From: ECT2AJA-044 sp965262845
GTDB lineage: Bacteria; Bacteroidota; Bacteroidia; Flavobacteriales; ECT2AJA-044
Reading direction: 5' to 3'
DNA: 64,000 nt
NCBI GenBank assembly: GCA_965262845.1
Contig: CBDHFX010000002.1
Location: 558,001 to 622,000, forward strand
Part shown: positions 34,126-41,431 of the stretch, one piece after another
How positions within the stretch are numbered: position 1 is the first letter of the stretch
How the letters are laid out: each line of letters opens with the position of its first letter
Program-made: the position numbers and the translations under genes
The notes under the pieces: model-generated
Database searches by the model: none
Told to the model about the DNA's origin: nothing
What the model saw: the letters and a program-made list of their open reading frames with translations, nothing else

Positions 34126-36048
34126 TTATTTTTTGTCGTCACCTACTTCTTCGAATTCCACATCGGTCACATCCTCCGCACTGTCATCTCCGGCACTGGC
34201 CTGTGCATTACCTGCATCATCACCGGTCTTCGAAGCCTGCTGTTCCTGCTGCGCCTTGTACATTTCCTCAGAAGCGTTTTTCCAGGCTGCATTGATTTTT
34301 TCCATGGCAGCATCAATCGCTGCAAGGTCCTGATCCTGGTGTGCCTTCTTCAGTTCTTCCAGTGCACTTTCAATTGATGCTTTTTTATCGTCCGAAAGCT
34401 TATCACCAAACTCCTTCAACTGTTTCTCCGTCTGGAAGATCATAGCATCCGCACTATTGATCCTTTCGGCCTTTTCCCTGGCCTGCTTATCGGCATCTGC
34501 ATTGGCTTCCGCCTCTTTTTTCATCCGCTGTATCTCGTCATCGCTCAAACCACTGGACGCTTCAATACGGATACTTTGCTCCTTCCCGGTCGCCTTGTCC
34601 CTGGCCGAAACATTCAAAATACCGTTCGCATCTATATCGAAGGTAACTTCGATCTGGGGTATTCCGCGCGGTGCGGGCGGAATACCATCAAGGTGGAATC
34701 GGCCGATTGATTTGTTATCGGCTGCCATCGGGCGCTCACCCTGCAGAACATGGATCTCCACGCTGGGCTGATTGTCACTCGCGGTTGAAAAGGTTTCCGA
34801 TTTTTTGGTCGGGATCGTCGTATTGGCCTCGATCAGACGGGTCATCACACTTCCCATGGTTTCGATACCCAATGAAAGCGGAGTAACATCAAGTAGCAAA
34901 ACATCCTGCACATCCCCGGTCAAAACTCCTCCCTGGATCCCGGCACCCACAGCTACCACCTCATCAGGGTTTACTCCTTTAGACGGTTTTTTGCCAAAAA
35001 ACTTCTCCACTACTTCCTGTATGGCCGGAATACGGGTGGATCCGCCTACCAGGATCACTTCATCAATTTCCGACGTCGATAATCCCGCATCTTTCAGAGC
35101 GACTTTACACGGTTCCAGGCTGCGTTGGATCAGCTTATCGGCCAGTTGCTCGAATTTCGAACGGGACAAGGTGCGTACCAGGTGCTTTGGTCCACTGGCT
35201 GTAGCTGTGATGTACGGCAGGTTGATCTCTGTTTGCGATGAGCTCGACAATTCGATCTTTGCTTTTTCAGCAGCGTCTTTCAGGCGCTGCAATGCCATTT
35301 TATCGTCACGCAGGTCCAGGCTTTCCTCTGCCTTGAACTCCTGCGCTAACCAGTCAATGATCACCTGGTCAAAGTCATCACCACCCAGGTGCGTATCACC
35401 GTTGGTTGATTTTACTTCGAACACCCCGTCACCCAATTCCAGAATGGAAATATCGAAGGTGCCGCCACCGAGATCGAATACTGCAATCTTCATGTCCTGG
35501 TCCCTTCGGTCGAGACCATAGGCCAATGCTGCGGCAGTTGGTTCATTGATGATCCGCCGTACCTTTAATCCGGAGATCTCTCCAGCTTCCTTGGTTGCCT
35601 GGCGCTGTGAATCGTTGAAATAGGCCGGAACGGTGATCACTGCTTCGGTCACTTCGGATCCCAAATAATCTTCAGCGGTCTTTTTCATTTTCTGAAGGAC
35701 CATTGCCGAGATCTCCTGGGGAGTATATTTGCGACCGTCAATAACCACACGAACGGTATCGTTGTCGCCCTGAACTGCCTGGTAAGGCACGCGTTTCGAC
35801 TCCTTTAAAACATTACTGTAGGACTCGCCCATGAAGCGCTTAATGGAAAAAATCGTTTTTTCCGGGTTGGTGATGGCCTGACGCTTAGCCGGGTCACCGA
35901 CCTTTCGCTCTCCACCTTCCACGAACGCCACAATGGAGGGGGTGGTACGTTTTCCCTCGCTGTTCTGGATCACCACCGGTTCGTTTCCTTCCATCACGGC
36001 CACACAGGAGTTGGTCGTTCCGAGGTCAATTCCGATGATCTTGCTCAT
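34126..36048 (-). CDS. dnaK: Chaperone DnaK (Hsp70)
   Basis: 640 residues. ATPase domain with GIDLGTTNSCVAVMEG, FDLGGGTFDISILEL and VILVGGSTRIPAIQEVVE; substrate domain with DVTPLSLGIETMGSVMTRLI; C-terminal lid, glycine/alanine-rich linker and the acidic VEFEEVGDDKK ending. dnaJ and grpE are not adjacent. The promoter region lacks a TAnnTTTG box but has a -24/-12-like element shared with htpG. Confidence 0.98.
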   Translation of the reverse strand: MSKIIGIDLGTTNSCVAVMEGNEPVVIQNSEGKRTTPSIVAFVEGGERKVGDPAKRQAITNPEKTIFSIKRFMGESYSNVLKESKRVPYQAVQGDNDTVRVVIDGRKYTPQEISAMVLQKMKKTAEDYLGSEVTEAVITVPAYFNDSQRQATKEAGEISGLKVRRIINEPTAAALAYGLDRRDQDMKIAVFDLGGGTFDISILELGDGVFEVKSTNGDTHLGGDDFDQVIIDWLAQEFKAEESLDLRDDKMALQRLKDAAEKAKIELSSSSQTEINLPYITATASGPKHLVRTLSRSKFEQLADKLIQRSLEPCKVALKDAGLSTSEIDEVILVGGSTRIPAIQEVVEKFFGKKPSKGVNPDEVVAVGAGIQGGVLTGDVQDVLLLDVTPLSLGIETMGSVMTRLIEANTTIPTKKSETFSTASDNQPSVEIHVLQGERPMAADNKSIGRFHLDGIPPAPRGIPQIEVTFDIDANGILNVSARDKATGKEQSIRIEASSGLSDDEIQRMKKEAEANADADKQAREKAERINSADAMIFQTEKQLKEFGDKLSDDKKASIESALEELKKAHQDQDLAAIDAAMEKINAAWKNASEEMYKAQQEQQASKTGDDAGNAQASAGDDSAEDVTDVEFEEVGDDKK

Positions 36049-36093
36049 AAATGTTAAAATTTAGATTACATGCTTTTTGTTGTTCAGACAGGG

Positions 36094-36109
36094 CTCAATG
36101 ACCGTGCCA
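36094..36109 (-). promoter_or_regulatory. -24/-12-like heat-shock promoter of dnaK
   Basis: Minus strand TGGCAC-GGTCA-TTGAG. Spacing and the TGGCAC half match the sigma-54 consensus TGGCAC-N5-TTGC, but the -12 half lacks the C after TTG. It lies 45 nt before the ATG. The same TGGCAC-N5-TTG is found upstream of htpG. Confidence 0.45.
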
Positions 36110-36122
36110 ACGGGGCAGAAAC

Positions 36123-36173
36123 AAAAAAATGTCAGTTTCGCTACCGTTCGGGAAAGCGAAACTGACATTTTTT
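36123..36173 (-). terminator. Strong hairpin terminator after the DUF4249 gene
   Basis: A near-perfect inverted repeat, AAAATGTCAGTTTCGCT with AGCGAAACTGACATTTT, around a 12-base loop, bordered by A and T runs. It lies 24 bp after the DUF4249 stop and separates that gene from dnaK. Confidence 0.9.
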
Positions 36174-36196
36174 CTGCCAGGTCGTCAGGGATCCCC

Positions 36197-37258
36197 CTAA
36201 TCTCCGTTACAAAATATGGTATCGATCTGATTCGTACCGAGGACTTTATAGGATGCGAACCTCAAATCGCAGGTATATTGGCCCAGGCTCAACGAATCAT
36301 TCGTATAATTCCGGTCGTTGTTCAGGTTATTCAGATCCCTCAGGATCCTTTTCGAGTATATGCTCTCGGTATGACGTGAAGTAAAGAGTCCCACACCATT
36401 CGTCAGGTTCGTATAGGGAGGACGCTCCTGTGCGATCCCGGTGCTCGGTTTATATACCCGACGGTACAAATTGAACTCCTCTGTACCCGCACTTACGTAA
36501 AAAGTGATCGCGCGCAGGTAACGGTTCACCTGCTCATCTACCGGGATCGCTGCCAACATGGCCGTAAAAAAAGTCGGATAGGCAATGCTGTAGCTCATCT
36601 CCTCCCCTCCATCCGTATTGCGCGACTCCATGTCCGACCTGATCCGCCAGACAGTCCTTTTCATCACCGAATCGGCCAGGTTAGACCGATCCGTCTCCAG
36701 GTAATGGACTTCCGCCCGTAATTCGTATACCTTCCCGTTGACGGCACTGTTCCACTCTACCGTAAAATCGCCCGGACCGGCCAGGTTGATCCGCTGCAGA
36801 GGTGACGGGCGAAGGATCCGGAATTCACGCACCAAACCAGTGGTTCCTTCTGTTTTCGGCTCCGTTTCGCTCGTGATCACATCAAGTCGATAGGTATGCG
36901 CGTCATCCAATACCATGGATGCCTTGTACACAACCTGGTCGGGACTCGCAAAAGTGCCCGGTGGCTTGGTACTTTCAACGGTATAATCGAACGGATAAAT
37001 GGTTCCGTCATCCAAATCGGTTATGCTGACCTCAATGGTATCACCGTAGTACAAATTATCGAACTGTTGGGCCATATCAAAAGCACCCTCCTCACCTAAA
37101 AAGGTACGTCCGATCTTCAATCTGTGATTCGTGTCGGAATAATCGATCAGTCCGTAAACCACGGTTTGCTCTTCGTAGGGAGCATTGATGTCGAGGTCCG
37201 TCGTACAGGCAGTAAACAGCGCTCCTAAGGCGACAAAGGAAAGGAGCTTTCTTTTCAT
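36197..37258 (-). CDS. DUF4249 family lipoprotein
   Basis: 353 residues from the ATG at 37258; the open frame upstream lacks a signal. Lipoprotein signal KRKLLSFVALGALFTAC with Cys 17, then the DUF4249 opening (TTDLDINAPYEEQTVVYGLID, LKIGRTFLG). In Bacteroidota such proteins often accompany TonB receptors, but here it stands alone. Likely at the outer membrane; function unknown. A TACCTTTG box ends 6 nt before the ATG. Confidence 0.85.
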   Translation of the reverse strand: MKRKLLSFVALGALFTACTTDLDINAPYEEQTVVYGLIDYSDTNHRLKIGRTFLGEEGAFDMAQQFDNLYYGDTIEVSITDLDDGTIYPFDYTVESTKPPGTFASPDQVVYKASMVLDDAHTYRLDVITSETEPKTEGTTGLVREFRILRPSPLQRINLAGPGDFTVEWNSAVNGKVYELRAEVHYLETDRSNLADSVMKRTVWRIRSDMESRNTDGGEEMSYSIAYPTFFTAMLAAIPVDEQVNRYLRAITFYVSAGTEEFNLYRRVYKPSTGIAQERPPYTNLTNGVGLFTSRHTESIYSKRILRDLNNLNNDRNYTNDSLSLGQYTCDLRFASYKVLGTNQIDTIFCNGD

Positions 37259-37264
37259 AAGGGG

Positions 37265-37272
37265 CAAAGGTA
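37265..37272 (-). promoter_or_regulatory. -7 box of the DUF4249 gene, near-leaderless arrangement
   Basis: TACCTTTG on the minus strand, then six bases and the ATG at 37258. Confidence 0.6.
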
Positions 37273-37281
37273 CTAATTTCG

Positions 37282-37289
37282 TATTTTTG
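37282..37289 (+). promoter_or_regulatory. Putative -7 box of the coiled-coil protein gene
   Basis: TATTTTTG, 37 nt before the ATG at 37327, back to back with the DUF4249 box. Confidence 0.45.
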
Positions 37290-37326
37290 AACTTCGACGC
37301 CGACCCCGCACATAAAATTTCCCTGA

Positions 37327-38493
37327 ATGCAAAGGCCATATCGGATCCTCGCGACTATTTTGTTTTTCTCCTGCTCTCTTTTTGGGCAACAAAGAATTTA
37401 CGGATCGTTTGACGTACCGGCTTTTACTGAAGACTTCAACGAGCAAAAAGGTTCGTTCCCCACTGTCACAACCGTCGAAAATTACTACACGGTTGATGAC
37501 TCCACCTATTTCATGAACCGCAACCATCCGTCTCAGTCTTTCGCCGTGATGGCCAATTTTCCCAATGAATTGCGCTCCTTCCACCTCACAAGCCGAATAA
37601 AGCTGGGGCCTTCCGAAACCGGGGAGCAAATGGTCGGACTCATTTTCATGTCGCAACGCGACAGCAACTCGGCCTACGTATTCGAATTCAATCGCAACAA
37701 GCGTTACCGCATCCGCCGGATCTACAACGGCCGCGTGACCATGATCGGCGAATCAGTCAATGGCTGGATCAAGTCCAATGCCCTCTTCGGGGTCAACGAA
37801 TACAACACGCTTGAGGTCAAAACTATCGGTGGCGACTATGACTTCCACATCAACGGCAGCTTCGTCACCTCCTTTTACGACAACACCTTCGAATACGGCA
37901 GCATGGGCTTTTTCCTAGGCCCGATGACCAAGGCACGGGCCGAATTCTTTCATATTTATACCACCGAACCGGGCGTCAGGGAGGCCGAAAAGAACAGGAA
38001 CAGGTTGCAGATCGAACAGTTGGAAAAAGAGAACGAGGCCCTGCGGGCCGAACTGGCCCATAGTCCCGATGCCAGGATCGTGGAACTGCAAGGGGTCATT
38101 CAGGTACTGGAAACGCAATTGGTCACCACAAATCGTGATAATGAAGCCCTCCGGGAAGAAATAGAACAGTACGAAGAACTTCGCTTCCTTGTCGGAAACA
38201 TTGACAAGGATCTGCTGTTGACCCTGAGCCGGGATCTGCGCGACGAAATACGCAGGAATCAGGCCCTGACCAACGAAAATATTCAACTCAGGGACAGTAT
38301 CGGCATCCTGACCAATGAATATGAGCAGTTTAAGCTGAATGTGCTGGAGAAGATCGTGGACGGAACCTACAAGGTAAACGGGTCGGGACCCATCGTGCCG
38401 CAAGGCACCGAAAATAAAGCCACCTTAAGTGAGCCTGCAACTGAGTTAAGGAAAAAGGAATTGCCGACACGAAAAGCAAAAAAACGAAACTGA
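37327..38493 (+). CDS. Exported protein with LamG-like domain and coiled coil
   Basis: 388 residues. Signal peptide (RILATILFFSCSLFGQQ, cleavage near residue 21). Residues about 35-205 look like a concanavalin/LamG-type jelly roll (GLIFMSQRDSNSAYVFEFN, YNTLEVKTIGGDYDFHINGSFV). Residues about 215-345 are a long charged coiled coil (LQIEQLEKENEALRAEL), and the tail is basic. I do not recognise a named family. Two bases separate it from panB, so they are probably cotranscribed. A hairpin repeat lies within its 3' part and encodes IVPQGTE. Confidence 0.75.
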   Translation: MQRPYRILATILFFSCSLFGQQRIYGSFDVPAFTEDFNEQKGSFPTVTTVENYYTVDDSTYFMNRNHPSQSFAVMANFPNELRSFHLTSRIKLGPSETGEQMVGLIFMSQRDSNSAYVFEFNRNKRYRIRRIYNGRVTMIGESVNGWIKSNALFGVNEYNTLEVKTIGGDYDFHINGSFVTSFYDNTFEYGSMGFFLGPMTKARAEFFHIYTTEPGVREAEKNRNRLQIEQLEKENEALRAELAHSPDARIVELQGVIQVLETQLVTTNRDNEALREEIEQYEELRFLVGNIDKDLLLTLSRDLRDEIRRNQALTNENIQLRDSIGILTNEYEQFKLNVLEKIVDGTYKVNGSGPIVPQGTENKATLSEPATELRKKELPTRKAKKRN

Positions 38494-38494
38494 T

Positions 38495-39313
38495 ATGAAG
38501 GCAAATCGGATCAACGCGAAGAAGGTAACTACGCAAACACTTCAGGAAATCAAGCGGGCCGGCGAGAAGATCTCCATGCTGACCGCCTACGATTTTACGC
38601 TGGCCAAAATTATTGATATGGCCGGGATTGACGTAATCCTGGTAGGCGATTCGGCATCGAATGTGATGGCCGGACACGAAACAACGCTGCCGATCACACT
38701 GGATCAGATGATCTACCATGCCACTTCCGTGATCCGGGCTGTAAACCGCGCGCTGGTGGTCGTTGATCTGCCTTTTGGAAGCTATCAGGGAAACAGCAGG
38801 GAGGCGCTGAGCTCATCGGTCCGCATCATGAAGGAGTCAGGTGCCCACGCGGTAAAGATGGAAGGCGGTGCAGAGATCGCAGAAAGTATTGAGCGGATCC
38901 TCACGGCCGGGATCCCGGTGATGGGGCACCTGGGCCTGACGCCACAGTCGATCTACAAGTTCGGAACGTACACCGTTCGTGCAAAGGAGGAGGCCGAGGC
39001 GCAAAAACTCATTGAAGATGCGAAACTACTGGAGGATACCGGCTGCTTCTCGATCGTGCTCGAAAAAGTGCCGGCAGGGCTGGCACAGCAAATCACCGGG
39101 GAGCTCAGCATCCCGGTCATCGGGATCGGGGCCGGACCCGAAGTGGACGGGCAGGTACTGGTACTGCACGACATGCTCGGTATGACCCACGAGTTTAATC
39201 CGCGATTTCTGCGTCGCTACCTCAATCTCAACGAGCTCATCACGGGCGCCGTGCAAACCTACATTGAGGATGTCAAAAATCTGGACTTCCCCAGCGAAAA
39301 CGAATCGTATTAA
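38495..39313 (+). CDS. panB: 3-methyl-2-oxobutanoate hydroxymethyltransferase
   Basis: First committed step of pantothenate synthesis (ketopantoate from ketoisovalerate and methylene-THF). 272 residues: ISMLTAYDFTLAKIIDMAGID, VGDSASNVMAGHETTLPITLDQM, MGHLGLTPQS and GIGAGPEVDGQVLVLHDML. panC lies 24 kb away at the right edge, so the pathway genes are dispersed. Confidence 0.97.
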   Translation: MKANRINAKKVTTQTLQEIKRAGEKISMLTAYDFTLAKIIDMAGIDVILVGDSASNVMAGHETTLPITLDQMIYHATSVIRAVNRALVVVDLPFGSYQGNSREALSSSVRIMKESGAHAVKMEGGAEIAESIERILTAGIPVMGHLGLTPQSIYKFGTYTVRAKEEAEAQKLIEDAKLLEDTGCFSIVLEKVPAGLAQQITGELSIPVIGIGAGPEVDGQVLVLHDMLGMTHEFNPRFLRRYLNLNELITGAVQTYIEDVKNLDFPSENESY

Positions 39314-39365
39314 GTCCATAGTACTCCTTTTCCGGATCGCGCCGGCATTGGAACGGGCTTTATTA

Positions 39366-39380
39366 TCGCGCCGCAGGCGC
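39366..39380 (+). repeat. Short hairpin repeat (ATCGCGCC-GCA-GGCGC)
   Basis: Intergenic member of the dispersed hairpin family, between the convergent panB and cytochrome genes. Confidence 0.6.
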
Positions 39381-39409
39381 ATCCGGGCGATCTGCGGAAT
39401 GATCTGGGC

Positions 39410-41353
39410 TCAGCGACGAATAACCCGTTCTACAGCCATATGCCCCTCCGGATCCTCAAGGTAAAGCAGGTAAAGTCCGCCCTCGAACGGCAAGGTCAGG
39501 TAGGAATCCCATTGCACATTGCGCCGCTCCCAGATGAGTTGTCCGCTTGCGTGGTATAGCGAAACCCTCCGAAAATAGCGTTGCTCCCCTTTCAGATACA
39601 GGCGTCCGTCTGCATTTGGATTAGGATAGACCGTAAAGCCTGCGGCTTGATGTGCCGGTTCATCGATACCTACATCCGGACCGCTATAAGTTTCGGCAAT
39701 AAGTGACGGCGATTTGTCTGCAGCCAGATACATATTGCGAAACGTGTCGATAGCCGCTGAGCTGAAAGCAAACATTTCGGACAGGTGACGCGGTGGCACG
39801 GGCTGATAATAAACCCGGACGGTCACATTGAGTTCACCACTGTAGCCATTGATGGGGATGTGGTAGTACAGAACATCGCTTCCGGACCCTTCCACCCCAT
39901 TTTGATGATTGAAATCCGCATCGAAAGATGCCGCTCCCTCAATTTTAGTACTGTCATAGGAAGGGTGAAGGACGGAAAATCCGGCCGGCGGAATGCGATT
40001 GTCCTTTAGGGCCGTTTTTGCACGCTCCAACACGGTGGTTACCTCATCGTTCACATCGCCCATGACCTGCTCGTAGATCTGTACCTGATCGGGTTGACGA
40101 ATAACCTGGTGGTGCCGTTCATACTCCGGATCAATGCCCATGAGTTCGTAGTCACTGTTGAGCAACCCCGAAGCAAACAGGGTGTCAGTCAGGGTATCCT
40201 GAACAATGAACTGGACAAAGGAACGGCGCGATGGATACCCGCTCGGGAATTTGTGTCCGGCCTGATTTTGCAGGGTCAAGGCAAAAAAGACTGTATCATG
40301 GGTTCGGTCCACCTCCTGTAATTCGATGTCGAGCGTATGCTCGCGCAACATACGCTCTGTCCGGGCAATAGTTGAATCGAATTGCTCCGGCGTGGCGGTA
40401 AGCCCCAGGGACTGGATATTATCCTGAAGTAACCGGAGCATGAAGGTATTCCCACCGGCCAGGTGGTGAAGGCCAAAAGGCCTGCGGGGCGTTAGGAAGC
40501 TGTAATTGGCGGCAATGATCACGTTTTCATTGATCCGCGGAATATGGCAGGTCTGACATTCCACTTCGTTAACGTTGTACGAAGAGTTCAGCCACTCATG
40601 ATAGGTCGCCTGCTCTACGAAGTAATCGCCCGTGTAATTCCCCTGCAGATCAACGGTTTGAGTGACCAGGGTGTGGCAACTGGCGCAGAGTTCGGAATCG
40701 TTGATATGTTCGCTCCATTGTATGTCGAATCCCATGAAGGAACTCATTGGGTCGGCAAATGGGTTTTTATACGGACCGTAGACGGTTTTGTCGCTTGTGT
40801 AATCGATCTGACCGCTGAAATCGAGCCCCAGTGAATCAGGAGGCAGCACCTGATGGCATGAACTGCAATTTACCCCGTCCAGACCAATGGTATCGCTGAC
40901 CAGATCCGAGATCCCGTAATGCGGTTGATTGTTAAACACAGCTGTATATCGCCCCGCAGGGGCATGGCAGGAAGTACATGTTGATTCAAGCTTTTGCTGG
41001 TGAGCTGGATTCACCAGGACCTCATGGCTTACCTTCGCCCGCCAAAACGGATCTTTGGCAGAGTTGGCTATCATGGTTGAGCGCCAATCATCGGTAACAT
41101 TGATATCGTTTCCGGCCGCATTGACCATGGCTAAACCAGCCGGATCATGTCCGTGGCAACCCGCACATAGGCCACCTGTGGCAAAATAATTATTGGTATC
41201 GTTCGGAAGAGCGGTTGACAGCGATCTGTATAAGGCCATCTCCCGGGGGGTGTGGAAAGACGTCTTCTTCCCGGGTTCCACGCTCCGCGCAACTGTTAGG
41301 GTAATCAGGATGAGGGAAATCCCAAGCAGATATTTCAATCGGTTGCCTGTCAT
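39410..41353 (-). CDS. T9SS-sorted pentaheme cytochrome c family protein
   Basis: 647 residues. Signal peptide, then five heme-binding CxxCH motifs beginning at residues 63 (CAGCH), 126 (CTSCH), 163 (CSSCH), 223 (CASCH) and 266 (CQTCH). A long beta-rich middle part follows, and the end is a T9SS type A sorting domain (FTVYPNPNADGRLYLKG..SLYHASGQLIWE). The combination predicts a multiheme protein carried to the cell surface or beyond. The opening (GGLCAGCHGHDP) resembles cytochrome c-554-like multiheme proteins. Redox partner unknown. Divergent from another T9SS protein. Confidence 0.88.
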   Translation of the reverse strand: MTGNRLKYLLGISLILITLTVARSVEPGKKTSFHTPREMALYRSLSTALPNDTNNYFATGGLCAGCHGHDPAGLAMVNAAGNDINVTDDWRSTMIANSAKDPFWRAKVSHEVLVNPAHQQKLESTCTSCHAPAGRYTAVFNNQPHYGISDLVSDTIGLDGVNCSSCHQVLPPDSLGLDFSGQIDYTSDKTVYGPYKNPFADPMSSFMGFDIQWSEHINDSELCASCHTLVTQTVDLQGNYTGDYFVEQATYHEWLNSSYNVNEVECQTCHIPRINENVIIAANYSFLTPRRPFGLHHLAGGNTFMLRLLQDNIQSLGLTATPEQFDSTIARTERMLREHTLDIELQEVDRTHDTVFFALTLQNQAGHKFPSGYPSRRSFVQFIVQDTLTDTLFASGLLNSDYELMGIDPEYERHHQVIRQPDQVQIYEQVMGDVNDEVTTVLERAKTALKDNRIPPAGFSVLHPSYDSTKIEGAASFDADFNHQNGVEGSGSDVLYYHIPINGYSGELNVTVRVYYQPVPPRHLSEMFAFSSAAIDTFRNMYLAADKSPSLIAETYSGPDVGIDEPAHQAAGFTVYPNPNADGRLYLKGEQRYFRRVSLYHASGQLIWERRNVQWDSYLTLPFEGGLYLLYLEDPEGHMAVERVIRR

Positions 41354-41431
41354 TATTCTGAATACCGTGGCAAAGTTCCGTATAATAAAAAAACTATCTT
41401 TATCTTTTCAAAATTAATTGGTTTTTCAGGT

